Assembly (NCBI GenBank): GCA_037102815.1
Contig: BTPP01000002.1
Span: 3,162,001 to 3,226,000 of the forward strand
Length of the DNA stretch: 64,000 nt
Origin: Neurospora intermedia
Taxonomy: Eukaryota > Ascomycota > Sordariomycetes > Sordariales > Sordariaceae
Reading direction: 5' to 3'
In this document: positions 47,813 to 60,302 of the stretch, piece by piece
How the letters are laid out: each line of letters opens with the position of its first letter
Position numbering within the stretch: position 1 is the first letter of the stretch
The notes under the pieces: generated by a model
The model's database searches: none
Told to the model about the DNA's origin: nothing
What the model saw: the letters and a program-made list of their open reading frames with translations, nothing else
Translations under genes and position numbers: made by a program

Positions 47813-48319
47813 ATGGCCGACGCGGACAAGGGACTGCCCGTCAGCTGCGAATGCGGATACATCAAATTCCAAACGCCATCGTCGAAGCCGCTCGGAACAG
47901 CATGCTGCCATTGCACATCGTGTCGGAAGCAGTCAGCCTCCTTCTTTGGTACCTCGGTCTACTTCCCAACCAGCCAAATGTTTCCGCTACCGGCCGATCT
48001 CGAGTCGAAGCTCTCCGTCTTCACCCATCCAACCGACAGCGGCAATACCATGCACTGCTACTTCTGTCCCAAATGCGGAGTACGCATGTTCCATGCTGGC
48101 GTGCTCCCTGATGGTAACATGCGACCTGTCGTTTCTATCAAGGGCGGAGTTATTGAATCTGGGCTGGATTGGAAGGAAATAAAGCCCAAGCATATCTACA
48201 CTCGATCAGCGGTCATGGAGTTGCCCGAGGAGTGGGAGTGCTACGAGACCACTGCGCCCGCACAGTATGGCCCAGCGCCGGGAGATGATGCCAAAGACAA
48301 GAAGAGTGAAGAAGAGTAA
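47813..48319 (+). CDS. GFA/CENP-V-fold domain protein (glutathione-dependent formaldehyde-activating-like)
   Basis: A single exon of 168 codons. The zinc-binding cysteines are arranged as SCECG (Cys12, Cys14), ACCHCTSC around residues 29-36, and FCPKCGVRMF later, matching the GFA/CENP-V fold. The original member, Gfa of Paracoccus, was reported to speed the reaction of formaldehyde with glutathione; in fungi the role is mostly untested. I chose the ATG at 47813 (CAGCCATGGCC, strong context). Upstream in-frame sequence to 47735 is unlike the family. The C-terminus is Lys/Glu-rich. Confidence 0.85.
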   Translation: MADADKGLPVSCECGYIKFQTPSSKPLGTACCHCTSCRKQSASFFGTSVYFPTSQMFPLPADLESKLSVFTHPTDSGNTMHCYFCPKCGVRMFHAGVLPDGNMRPVVSIKGGVIESGLDWKEIKPKHIYTRSAVMELPEEWECYETTAPAQYGPAPGDDAKDKKSEEE

Positions 48320-48676
48320 GCGGCGGTTTCGGTTTTGTCTATAAACAATTGATGTTGCTACGTGGAGGTTGAAAACAGATGTCGTTCAGTTATCTTCTCT
48401 TGTTTGCGGATGGGAATGCTAGCGCACCGACATGTAGTTATAAGCTTAATGCATTATCTCCTGAGTTGGAATTGTTAGCGCACCATCTCCACTACACCAG
48501 TGCGTCTGTAAGGGTTAGGGTCATCTGAAACCTGAGCGGACGGTGGAGATCAAATCAGGGGCGGGAAGAAAGCCAAAGAGTGGGGCTGACAGCACCCCTC
48601 CCCGCCGCTGCGCTGCGACCCTGACGGATGCCAACTTTTAGCACTCAAAGGGAACCGCCCGCGGTCTGGCTCCTGA
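48320..48676. other. Short intergenic region upstream of guanylate kinase
   Basis: I see no gene. It holds the 3' region of the GFA-family gene and the guanylate kinase promoter. Confidence 0.5.
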
Positions 48677-49532
48677 ATGTCCGCCATGCGCCCAGTCCGT
48701 CTTGTCAACTCCATTCTTCGAACGCGTCTCATCCACACCATGGCTCCCAGTATGCCTTTCTGCCGCTATGTTACTCTAAAGACACCATGATCCTCCCCCA
48801 ATACTGACTCGGCCGCGCTGCCAGCTCTCCCTCCTGATCGTCGCCCCGTCGTTATCTCCGGCCCCTCTGGCGTCGGCAAGGGCACCCTCTTCAAGCTCCT
48901 CTTCGAGAGACACCCCGACACTTTTACTCTTTCCGTGTCGCATACCACCCGCGGCCCTAGACCCGGCGAGAAGGATGGCGTCGACTACCACTATGTCACC
49001 AAGGAAGCTTTCGAAGAGCTGAAGGCCAAGGGCGGTTTCGTCGAGAGGTACAACAACAATCAACAATGCGCCCGGTCAGAGACACGACTAGAGAGCATGG
49101 GGGCTAACTCTCCATAACAGTGCGCAGTTCGGCAGCAACTTCTACGGAACCAGCAAGGCTACCATCGAGGAGCAGTCCGCCAAGGGCAAGGTTGTCGTTC
49201 TCGACATCGAGATGGAGGGTATCAAGCAGATCCAGGCCTCTGGCTTCCCCGCCCGCTACGTCTTCATCGCTCCCCCATCAGAGGAGGAGCTCGAAAAGAG
49301 ACTTCGCGGCCGCGGTACTGATAAGGAGGAGGATATTCTCAAGAGACTGGCTCAGGCCAAGAACGAGCTCGCTTTCAGCAAGACCGGTGTCCATGACAAG
49401 ATCATCGTCAACGAGGTACGTGTCGCTCGCTCACTTTCAACACGCCACGCACTATCAGGAACTAACACATTATAGGATCTCGAGACGGCCTACAAGGAGC
49501 TCGAGGAGTTCGTCTATGCGCCGGTCGCCTGA
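48677..49532 (+). CDS. Guanylate kinase, with in-frame N-terminal extension
   Basis: Four exons: 48677-48749, 48825-49047, 49121-49415 and 49476-49532; introns of 75, 73 and 60 bases. The core begins MAPTLPPDRRPVVISGPSGV, with the P-loop GPSGVGKGT. SHTTRGPRPGEKDGVDYHYV and QFGSNFYGTS bind GMP, and the LID region is RLRGRGTDKEEDILKRL. It phosphorylates GMP/dGMP with ATP. From the ATG at 48740 the protein is 194 residues, the usual size. Two earlier in-frame ATGs (48677, 48686), directly after an in-frame TGA, add up to 21 residues rich in Arg and Leu with no acidic residues. This looks like a mitochondrial presequence, so dual targeting by leaky scanning is possible. The ATG at 48740 has the strongest context. 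Confidence 0.9.
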
Positions 49533-52500
49533 ACTTGGGGCAAAAGATAAGGTTTTGAATAGACAGACTATACCCTGATCAACCGGCTCTCCTCCAAAAA
49601 TTGTTGACTGCCTTGATGCCAAAACTGGACCATTTTCTGCGAGAGTGCTGTTTGCCGACATTATTGCAGTTATACCGCATCAATACCAGGTTAACTTCGT
49701 TAGCCACCGGTCCTCTGACCCATATTTCGGATAGACTCTATAACTAGCCAGGCCCTAATCGTCTTCAGCGATAATGGTAGGCTCGTATTGTATTTCGAGG
49801 CTGATCGAAGATCTGCCCGGCCTACAACAGGCCGTCAAAGCCAGCCCAAGTTGCTGCCTGCCTTGGAAGGGCATGCACGAACCCGCTACAAAAAGAATTC
49901 TTGCGAGCCGTACATATCAAAACAGTACTCCGGATTGCATTGGCAGACCTTCTCTTCAGTCAATAGACTACCACACTGCCCGACACTCGCGGTGACTTAG
50001 TCACTTCCTCGCGTTTGGACCATGGAACGTCGAATCCAGCCAAATATCAATCCCGCATACTCACATCTATATTTAACTTTTGTACAACTTCAGCTACCTA
50101 TACAACCTTGTTCCAGGTGACAACATGATAATCGAATCTCGGAACCTCCAAGGGAAGTTGGGCACAGCATCGGAGTATGAACTAGAGCGGAGGATATTCA
50201 AGCTGTTCATCTAATGGACATTTTTGTCTACCTGGCGGTCGCAAAAATTCACATAGAAACTTCCATGCGTCCTCTGGTATGCCACCGCTAGTTCTATTCG
50301 TTTGTGTGTTACCCAAACTCATTTGGTCAACTAGTCATTCTACCGGCAGATCTATGCATTTCTAGTCATCTGCCGTGTGGTAAGATAATTCAGAACATTC
50401 CTACCTGTGTCCGTGTCATGAGATGGTGAAATAGATTCGTGGGATCCCTGCGTCTGTTTTGGCTGAATCTCATTTCTTTCGATATCCCAACCCTCCCCAC
50501 GTCATCAATCACAGCGAGCAACAAGAACCCAACGACCAGCTTTCCGTCAAAATGGCCATTATAGGAGCCAGAGAAGAACGTGGCAAATCACGCCATGTCT
50601 AACCGAACTGATCGAGGCGGACACAAGAAAGCGGTGTCAAAAACCACACCTTCGTCTACTTTACCTGGTTCACATTCCTTGTGTATCAGGATCAAAATAT
50701 GCGTCAGGGTTCAACTCGTCCATGATGAACAGCCTTGAAGGTGTTAGATCCTGGGTAGACTGTTGGACCAATACTTGCTCTAGGGCTTTGATTCAAGATG
50801 TGGAAGTGTACACGTTACTTCCAACTGTTGAACAGCGAAACAAGAAAACCCATCCATTCATAGACAGGGACAATATACCAGGTACTCACCATTTGCGGAA
50901 CGCAAGTATACTGCCACTGATGTTATGTAGCAACTACTCAGGCGAGCACTGAGTGTCAAGCAAGATCCTACGGGCCCACGTTCTCGGGCACCAAACTCGC
51001 CAAGACCTTTTATGCGCCTCAACAATCGCTAAGAAAGAAGCCTGAAAAATGTGGGAGGTAAGTCCCGGCCCTATCTAGCCCGGTGGACTCCCTGGTCCGT
51101 TCGAGAAATGAGACTTCTTCCTGGACAAGATTAAAGTCGTCATTGCGGATGCTCGTCAAGCCGAGATCTGCCATGAGATTATTCACTGACGAAGCGAACA
51201 GCGGTGTTGGTATCCTCGATAAGTTGCCGTTTTACGTGGCGCTTGACCGGGCGGGAATTGAGCTTGACTCCAGGCTGCGCATTCTCGGCGAGTTAGTTGC
51301 ATGAGAGTTTGGAAAGCGATGCTTATTGTTATAGAACTTCCTGCGAGGGCCGTTCATCGAACAATGTTATGTAGGAACACAACTATTTTGTCTTGTTCAG
51401 TTTCTGCAATTTGGTAGGAACGTTGCGTGATTCTGGGGTTGGCACGAACCCCAGGTCGTTCCTAGGTAGAACAGGGACGTGTTCCGATAGTTCTCAATTT
51501 TGTGGTCTTTGCATCACACACTGCAGTTTATCCTCCCTGATGTCACCCATGGACGCATTTGGTGCATCATCAACAATATTGCGTACCATCTATATGACCA
51601 ACTATGAGGATGCCTACCAGTTCGTCCCACGGGAATATCATCGTCATCTCCAGAGATTCCGGATCCCCAACCTGAACCTCCACCGGGATCCTGACCTCGT
51701 GTCATGACCAAGCCGTCGTCAAAGAGCGTATCGGTCGCCTGGGCGAGTTGCTAATGTCTTGGCTGATAGAAACTTTTCAAGACTTTCAACAACTGCGAGG
51801 AACACAGCGGCGAACACGTTGGGGCCGAGCTGTTGGTCCAATTTAACGCTTTCCTGTGTTCTCTCGACAAAGGCCTGTTCGTTCTCAAGTACATCAAATC
51901 TTCCTCGAATCCCAGAGAGGTTGACTCCGGCGAGGGGTCCGACAGAGATTTGGGCCGGAGAAGCGGCCCCAAAGTGCGTCGCTGTATCGACGACCTCGCA
52001 GAGGAGACTCTCGATGGCCCGTCCTCCAGGCCGGGAGATGAGCTTTACGCCGGGTTGAGTCTCGCGGACCAGGAGTTTGAAGACTTGCGCGACCACATTG
52101 TTTTTTCTATCAGGGCGAAGGATATTAGCAGTAGTAGAGCATTGATCGCGCAGAGGTAGCTGGAAGACACCAGGTGTGACATGACTAGGTATTTAACTCT
52201 ACAGGTGACCGCTGCTACATGTATGCCGCTCTCGGGCTGCCGATGCGATTTACAACTAAAAATTTGGGCCACAAGACCCTACTTACCGACACTTGCCCTT
52301 TATTCAAGCCAACTGACTTCTGGCGGGGACATGTTTTTGGAAGTGGCGAGCGTCACCAACATTTAGGTGCGGCTCCAGTCAGGTCTGAGGACCTCCGATT
52401 ATGAAGAGACATTCGAAGCTTACGGCTTAAAGCCTGAACTCAAATGGAGGAGACCCGCATTCTACCCTCAACCTGAACTAACCAACTTGCAGCTTTGATG

Positions 52501-52734
52501 GTTGTAATCCTTGACATTACCGAATTGAGGCATGATGAAGCCAGTAGTTGATTGATTGTGGTTGGACATCTCTACCAACTGTTCATCAGTTGGCGAGTCA
52601 ATCGGGCATTGGAGATGCCCTTGCAGGAACACAAGTACCTGAGTCTTTCCACACCATGATTTATTGGAAGAAAGGAGTTATCGTACAGCGTTATTTAGGT
52701 AAAAATCAAGGCTGCGGAACGCTGGCGTTCTGGT

Positions 52735-52735
<1 letters not shown>

Positions 52736-52775
<40 letters not shown>
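52736..52775 (+). repeat. A40 homopolymer tract
   Basis: Forty uninterrupted A residues lie in otherwise mixed sequence. It may be the 3' tail of a retroposed copy (LINE, SINE or processed transcript), a simple-repeat expansion, or an assembly artefact. I did not find a matching target-site duplication. Confidence 0.85.
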
Positions 52776-52777
<2 letters not shown>

Positions 52778-52904
52778 ACGATTCTAGAGTGGAAAGAGCA
52801 TTATGTCCGCAGCTGCATGTGATCACTTGCTGCCTGCCCCACCAGCTACAGAGTGCCCGATGCTGTCTGATCGTTTGAGGAAATTTCGATGGACTACCAG
52901 AATT

Positions 52905-53360
52905 ACAAACCTGCGGGAAGCTTCCACTTTCCATCCTTCGCGATAACTTCAGTTCCTTCCCATCCAGAAAACCACCCCGCAACAGGAAGAAACTGCGACG
53001 CTCGAGCTGCTCGTCTACTTCCCAACTAGTACAGCATCAAATGTCATGCTCGCCAAGTTGACAGGATCCATCTTGCAAAATGTTTGCACGACCAGTGAAG
53101 AAGACCGCTATTCCTGTACGGATGCCAATGGAAACCGCGCTGAGCATGAAGGAGCTCCACAATATAAGACCGGGACCACCACCGTCTAATTGAGCCCTTC
53201 ATCGGCTGGGTTAACGATGATCGAAAGGCACTCCGTCGACAATTTACGCAGGATCTGAAAGACGGCCTAGATGGTAGATTACATCTCCGCATTTGTTGGG
53301 TGCCTCTGTCAGACATCCATGAACTGAAATTTTTCATATATGAGCTCTTGAACAGATGAC
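52905..53360 (+). pseudogene. Probable remnant of an unidentified protein gene
   Basis: Two adjacent plus-strand frames read like real coding sequence. One (about 52905-53170) contains LELLVYFPTSTASNVMLAKL. The next (about 53200-53357) contains EPFIGWVNDDRKALRRQF and ELKFFIYELLNR before a stop. Neither begins with a start codon in a sensible place, and they lie in different frames, so this looks like an eroded gene rather than an intron-containing one. I do not recognise the family. Confidence 0.3.
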
Positions 53361-56300
53361 CGCAGCCGTTGGTTCACTGACATTTTTGCAGTCCCCGACA
53401 TACCAGGTTGTCCTTCCTACATACATCGAGTTCCAAACATCATCTACACTCTGCCTATGAAGATGATGGCCACCCCAGCTTGTACCCTAACAAAGTCAAG
53501 CTGAGGTATACCTTGTTTTGAGTGTCTGACTGGTCGCACCCATAACAACTGTTTTGACCAGAATGTCCCAAATAGCTGATACGACACAGATTACTACATC
53601 ATATTTCGATATTACCATATAAAGGAAAGCCCTCAGATGGACGATTGCACCTCTCCCTCCAAGTTGGGGCCACGCTGCGTACTCGGTGCCTCCGTGAATG
53701 GTAACCGGACTGACGATTGACATCTTGCTTCCCCTGTAAGCAGGGCGGTCATCAAAAAGCAGCTACTTTGGCGAGTGCTATTTGGGCTCCATCAATGAAC
53801 ATCTTTTGACGTCCATCATGTTGAAACACCATAAGATGCACCGCGCTTCTTGCACCTCGCATTAATAGATACCCAGAACATAAAGGAGGTCAGTGACTTC
53901 ATATTGCAGCCATCCCATCCTTTTCGACACGTCTACAACAACAAGCAGCTTTCCATAACACTTGCTCCACGCATCAGCGCAAATGCTGCTTGCGTTGACA
54001 TAGAGCAGAAGACGGGATCTCGTATGCCAAACGTGTCCTACTCTTCGCTAACTTCGAACACGGCCGAGACAACGTCTCCTAGCCACCAGTTACGCCATTC
54101 TCACACTTCCAGATACAAATGTTGAAGTCCACTTCGCTCCTTTCCCACCCATCCAGACGTATGTCCTCCCCCCCTACGAACATGCCAAGCGTGACACGCA
54201 TCTTAAGCCTCCCCATCATCTTCCACACCATTACGGGTATCGACATGGTATCCGCTTGAGTTCGACCCGGAATCGCCGCCGACCGTGTCAACATGACCCA
54301 AACTCGCATCGGACTCGTATGCGCCATCCGACTCATGTGTCTTTTGCTGCAAATTTCGCTTCCCTGGCTTAACCGCGAGTTTGTTGATGTCTTTTGGGTC
54401 ATCGTCGAGTTTGTCACCAATGTCTATGCATCCATCGTCGCAGTCTACCCGGTGTTTTTCTTTGCTTCAACCGCCATCGGCTATTTCAGCTATAACAACC
54501 TAAGTCCAAACACGTCCATATCTATCATTCTCTCCCAACACTATGAAGGACGTTCCCAGGCCTTTACAGCCCCACCCCAAGCCCCCAAGACGTGAATGTG
54601 CATCGAAAGGCCTACTCATTCTGTGTACCCTTGCTATACATCCCATGGAATATCTACCAAAACTTGTTCTCCATCATTGTTGCCGCCTTTATTGAGAGCA
54701 ATCGCCGTCCCCTTCAGTAATGTCCTCACATCAAACATTGATGGGGAAAAGGAGCGGAGGAAATTCATAATTATTTATATTGGTGATACTCATGCTCGAA
54801 AGGGTGGTGCCGGGAAGAAATGAGAAGGGTACACCTGGTGGGGTGTTAGGGTTGAACGATATCTACAGAGGAATGGATAACGCCATTTCCCCTGCCCAGT
54901 TTCCGGCAACTACATGCAGCCAGCACACCAAAAGCCCACATAATTTAAGGGTTTCGGACTGTATTTGGATAGATAATTATCTTCGTCTTTTCTTTTCGCT
55001 CACATTAGGGTGTTGTTGCGGAGTGTCCACCGGGTGTAATAATTCACTGAAGATGCGCGATGCTGATAGCATCCAAGGATCCCTTCTCATTCCAGAAGGA
55101 AACATTTTCCCCAGGGATTTTCATGAATATATACTGGCAAGCGACTATAGATGGGAAGTAACAGCATTGACGATTTACAAGATGTGTTCGTGGATGAACA
55201 GGTAGTCTAGAGCCACCCGTGCGCTTCGAGTACCATGTGTTGTGGGCTATTACACTCCGAACCCGACCCAGAGCCACCAACGGGCATGAAACCAGGTACT
55301 ACAAGAACCACAATCGAGATCACTATATACCTTGGCGTACTGTAGGGAAAACTCGAAGGAATCCTTCTGATCATGTTTCCGGCAATCCTTCACTTATAAA
55401 TGGCATTAAACATTTTCTGATCTACAGTACTCCTGCCAGGACATCTAATGAACCATCCGTCGTTCGCCAAGAAGATTCAGCTACAGCTGAACCAATCATC
55501 TCTTCTCTCATGTCCCAATTGGGGAATTGGACAGTGCCACGGCAGGGGTTTTGGCCATCGCCAAAAGTTCCACCTACGGAGTGGAGTCGTTCGTTCTGAC
55601 CATGTGCAGTTCATGTTGAAGGACATGGCATTAAGGTCCGGTAGAAGAACCAAGGCTCAGTTTGGGAGACGTCAACGTAGGCATGCGATTGCTCGTAGGA
55701 AGAGACCGAAAAACATAACGGTTCATAGTTGGGACATAAAGAGTGGAAGCTTGGATAGCAGGGCAATTATCGCGTCCGATCGTGATACAGCGAGGTCGGT
55801 CACAGTGCAAGTGTGAGGTGTTGACTGTATTTCTTGGTACTAAGACTGCAGACGGTGAGCTGAAAACACCACTGCAGGTTCAAAACAGAAGCGGGCAGGA
55901 TGCAAAAAATTCCAAATGAGACAATGGGGAGGGTTGGGCTTAGGAACAATGACAGCACCAATGATACCAGCTCCCACAGTAGGAGCTCAAAATGGTCGGC
56001 CTTGTGCGCTTAAATCGGCTTTTACCTCGAAATGGCATGTTTTGGCGTAACTACGGCGAAAACGACAGCAGCAGCATTTTGCCGCGCGAACGGAGATGCG
56101 AGAGGGTGTTCCAAGCCTTCGAATTCCTCGTATGGGAGACTCAACCCCAATGAGAACCCCAATATCACGTAGCATCCCTTAAAAGATATCATCAAGCCGC
56201 TTTTCGTGGAGATTGCCGACGCAACGACCCGATTCGCGGACACTAACTATTCTTGAGTGCCGCCAAATTCCCTTCCTGAGAGTCCCGCCACTTTGCCGCA

Positions 56301-57495
56301 CAGGGCAGGGCATCTTGGATCCCCTCATGCGAAAAGACTCTGATCGATACGAGCGCATGCAAGCACCATGCTGTATAGAGAGGGGAGCTATTTCCCAAAC
56401 GTGTTCGCGGCGCTTTCCATCGCTATCGATTGTCGACGTCCGTGAGATCTTTATGGCCGATGAGCTCTACGATTTTCTTATACGTAGCTGATATGCGGGG
56501 TGTTATCTCCGATTGCAGTGTCCACGGAGCCTGGTCGCCCGTATGGATGCGCATAACGCCAAACCGGTGTGGATGCATGCGTGTAACACCAATCAATGCA
56601 GGAACCGTACTTACTTGCAAAATCGAGTCACGAGGGAGTTATTAAGTTGAGACTTCCAAGTCCCTTTTAATCATCCCTCGAGAATTTCGGTCGAGAGGTT
56701 CAGAGGGGTGTCGAACCGACAATCACAGCAGCTACTTTACCGGGTGTACGAAGATTAGGAACGGGAAAAAAACGTTCATGATCAGAGAGAGGTATTCAGT
56801 TGCCTGGAAGATGTTGGGGTGGAGTTACGAAACTCGGTACAGCTTCGGAAGTAAAGCATGTCAGCATGCAATGCTACCACACAGGGCGACATGGCAGGGG
56901 CGGTATACAGGCAAATGCCCTGATGGTTTACGTACCTCTAGGAATGTACACCACTTCTATCTCGACTGTCTACACTAGGTATCTCTTTGGCTGAGCAAAG
57001 CTATCATTTTTAGCGTCAACACGGTTTTTAGCTAAACGAAAACTTACAGGTACTATGTATGCAGCTTAGTGGCAATCATTTTATCAGCTATGTACTTCCT
57101 TTAATCTTCCAGACATCTGGTGCGATAAGACCGTCGGGCGGATCTGTCAAAAGTAGCTGCATACTTTTGTGGGGCGCGCTGGAATAAAGTGAATGTATCG
57201 ACCAACGAGATCATCCAGCCGCCATCCAGTAGCGATTCCAAAGAGAAGTGATCGTCAGGGTAGCTTTGAAGGATTGTGGGACTTGTGTAACGATAAGATG
57301 CTATGGTGGCTCCTCGGTCCCAATACCGGAGGACGAAATCCTTTCTCTGGTTTCAGGCGGTTCCATAAAGTGAGGGTGGAAAAGACATGGCGTCGACAGG
57401 ACATAGCCACGGTGTTGTGAACTGAGAAGAATACCACTTTTCTCAACCCAACTCAAAATTCCATAAACACCAGTCTGGGTAGCGCAATCATCACC

Positions 57496-59554
57496 ATGGA
57501 GACCATTGACCTAGTCATCATCGGTTCAGGTAAAATCTCACCTGGCTGGCCGGCTGCAGTGCACCACCACAAAATGACTAACCGACGTTTATCAAACAGG
57601 CCTCTTTGGCCTCGCCATGGCCAAAACCTACCACCAACTCCACCCCACACTCACTCTCGCCATCTTCGACAAAGCCGAAACCATAGGCGGCGTCTGGGCC
57701 GAGGAACGCCTCTACGATGGCCTACGCACCAACAACCTCAAAGGAACCTACGAATACCTTGACTACCCTATGAGCCCCGAACTTTTTGGGGTCAAACCCG
57801 GAGAGTACATGACCGGTCCTGTAATGCACAAGTACCTGTCCAGCTACGCCGAGGCGTTTGGCATCAAGGATAAAATCCGGCTTCGGCATACGGTGTTGGA
57901 GGCTGCGCATCAGGATGGGGCAGAGGGTGGCTGGGTGTTGACGGTGGAAAGTCCCGATGAAGGAATGACGAGGAAGAAAGTGTTTGCGAAGAAGATGGTG
58001 ATGGCGACTGGACTGACATCCGAGGCGTTTTTGCCGGATTTTAAGGGGCAGGAGACGTTTGGGGCGCCGCTGTTTCATAGTAAGGAGTTGAAGAGGTATG
58101 AGGGGACGTTGGAGGGGCAGACAAAGGTTGTCACGGTGCTAGGGGGAACAAAGTCGGCTTGGGATGCGGTGTATGCGTATGCGTCCAAGGGGATCAAGGT
58201 TAACTGGGTTATTCGAGGTGAGTACGGGCTCGATGTGAGAGGGGTTTAGGAATGTAGGGCGTTTGACTGACCGAGGCGATGAGAACGCAGAGAGCGGGCA
58301 TGGACCGGCGTGGATGGCGCCGTCGTTTGTTACGCCTTTTAAGCTATGGTTGGAGGCGTTGGTTCGTAAGTAAACCTCGGGAAACACATGGCTCATTCGC
58401 GATAGGCTAACTACGGATGTCATTTATCAGACACACGAATTTTGACATGGTTTTCGCCATGTGTCTGGGGAGCGGCCGACGGCTACTCGCTGATCCGGAG
58501 GTTTTGGCACGGAACAGCCATCGGACGAGCAGTCACCAATGCATTCTGGTGGGTCTTGGGAAACGACGTCAAGACCATCAACAAGTACAGTTCGCATCCA
58601 GAGATCAAGAAGCTCGAGCCATGGTCGCCGGCCATGTTCGTTGCCTCGAGCTTTTCCATCCTCAACTTCCCATCAGACTTCTTCGATCTCATCCGCAAAG
58701 GCACCGTTAATATCCACATTGCCGACATCACGAGGTTGTCACCAGAAACGGTGCATCTTTCCAACGGATCCCAACTGGCAACCGAGGCCTTGTGTTGTGT
58801 CACGGGGTGGAAGCACGTACCGCCTGTCAAGTTTCTTCCAGAGGGCATCGAGAAGGAGCTAGGGCTGCCTCATTCCCTGGACGGTGACGCTGAGCCGATT
58901 TTTACGGACGAAATGGTGGCGCGAGCAGATGAGGAAATTCTCTCGAAATTTCCTCGACTCAGGAACCAGCCGATCATCAACAAGGGATACAAGCCCATGA
59001 CGGAGACAGAAGGCCTGTCAACGAGCGATGAGACTGTTCTCAAAGCCCGCCAAACTCCCTGGACTCTCTATCGGTTCATGGTGCCGCCCTCGCCGCGGTT
59101 TCTGGCAACGAGAGATATCGCTTTCATTGGTTGTTTTTGTAGCTTCTCTTCTGGGCTCTCTGTGTATCCCCAGGCACTCTGGATCTGCGCGTTTCTCGAC
59201 GATAAGTTGCCCCTGAGCGTGATGCCGTCCGGAAAAGCTTTGCTTGAGGGGAAGTCGAAGCTCAAGAACGAGGCATTGGGCGAGAAGGGAAAGACCGTGG
59301 AGCAGGTGCGATACGAGACGGTTCTCCAAGCACGATTTGGAAAGTGGCGTTATCCGGCAGGTCATGGACACCAGTTCCCCGACTTTGTGTTTGATGCGTT
59401 GCCGTATATTGACTCAATGCTCGGTGATCTGGGATTGAAGATTCACCGGAAGAAGAACTGGTTGGCCGAGATGACAGAACCGTATGGACTCGAGGACTAC
59501 AAGGACATTGTCAGCGAGTATGCAGAGAAGTATGAAGGGAAGATGTGTGCTTGA
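57496..59554 (+). CDS. FAD-dependent monooxygenase (flavin-containing/BVMO-like)
   Basis: Four exons: 57496-57529, 57600-58217, 58291-58365 and 58431-59554; introns of 70, 73 and 65 bases; 616 residues. The first splice rebuilds the FAD-binding IIGSGLFGLAMAK (GxGxxG). FDKAETIGGVWAEERLYDGL matches the family, in which the Trp follows the flavin-contacting GG. VTVLGGTKSAWDAVYAYASK is the NADPH-binding Rossmann motif, and TGWKHVPPVKFLPEG the later ATG-like motif. Such enzymes insert oxygen at N, S or a ketone. Many fungal ones belong to secondary metabolism, but I see no synthase, P450 or regulator beside it. It borders the 8 kb gene-poor region, which suggests an accessory gene. Confidence 0.88.
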
Positions 59555-60044
59555 TGGAGTTGTGCCATGGACTTGGCGTTTGTTGGGTTGTCCGCTCCGA
59601 GAGTATACCGCTTAAGTTGAAATTCTATCTCGATCTGTGGGTTGCTTCGGTTCGTTCATGGGCAGCCAACTTAGGCTATCATACCTTAAACAAGTGATTC
59701 ACTTATCCATCCTCAGTTTTTACAACCAGGTCCTCTGTTTGATACTTGAATCGCACTATTAAAAGGCGGTCGTGATCAGTTTGTTGGTTGGAACCTGGGG
59801 GTTCGTTTTTCATATCCAACTAGTTGAACATCAAGACCTGGACGGTTAATGTGAGAAACGTCGGCACGGCATAGCATCAACATGGCTTCAACCAGGGCGA
59901 TATATAAGACTCTCGTCTTTCACCTTTCTCCAGCCTTTTCCCATCCATCAGCACCACCGAACATTGACACCATAAGGGAACTCAATCCGAGAAAGCAACC
60001 ACAATACCCATCATTGCCAGGTCTACTTATCCCACCCTCACAAG
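59555..60044. other. Intergenic upstream of the small serine-rich gene
   Basis: There is no supported gene. A 67-codon frame from 59882 is out of frame with the small protein at 60045 and may lie in its leader. Confidence 0.45.
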
Positions 60045-60302
60045 ATGTCCGGAAACACCTCTGGGTACAGCAGTTACAACCCTAACACCTCCAGCTCTGG
60101 CTCTGGCTCTGGCACCGGCTCAAGCGGCACTAGCTCATCTGCCTGGAAGTCCAATGCCTCCGAGATCCGTGACGTCAGCAAGTCGTTCAGCTCCACGGCT
60201 TCGAGCTCGACCGACAGCAAGGTCAAGAGCTACGCCGCATCCGAGGCCTCCCGATGGGATAGCATGGCCAAAAATGCCGATTCCATGGCAAATAAGAAGT
60301 AG
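60045..60302 (+). CDS. Small serine-rich hydrophilic protein, 85 residues
   Basis: The ATG has good context (CACAAGATGTCC). The product is MSGNTSGYSSYNPNTS, then a Ser/Gly run, then a charged, helix-prone C-terminal half (SNASEIRDVSKSFSSTASS, AASEASRWDSMAKNADSMANK). There is no signal peptide or membrane segment. Composition is like fungal stress- or conidiation-associated small hydrophilic proteins, but I do not recognise the family. C-ending codon preference supports a real, well-expressed gene. Confidence 0.55.
   Translation: MSGNTSGYSSYNPNTSSSGSGSGTGSSGTSSSAWKSNASEIRDVSKSFSSTASSSTDSKVKSYAASEASRWDSMAKNADSMANKK

Larger units (their letters stand above)
49533..57495. other. 8 kb gene-poor region with decayed coding-like frames
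   Basis: I cannot support an intact gene. Several stretches read like coding sequence but stay open only briefly: about 51690-52150, 52220-52500, 52905-53170, 53200-53360, 53850-54120 and 54080-54600, all plus strand. A 40-base A tract lies at 52736-52775. An imperfect tandem of TGGATGC-x-AACGCCAA-like units lies near 56545-56600. The region could hold one or more old host pseudogenes or worn transposon copies. I could not name a family. Confidence 0.4.

Noticed and set aside
54293-54595. 100-codon frame with hydrophobic segments
   Set aside because: Could be read as a small membrane protein, but start context is ordinary, the surrounding region is decayed, and no family is recognised; not called as a gene.
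56680-56780. GGTTCGACACC on the minus strand resembling a tRNA B-box
   Set aside because: No A-box, acceptor pairing or anticodon arm at the proper distance.
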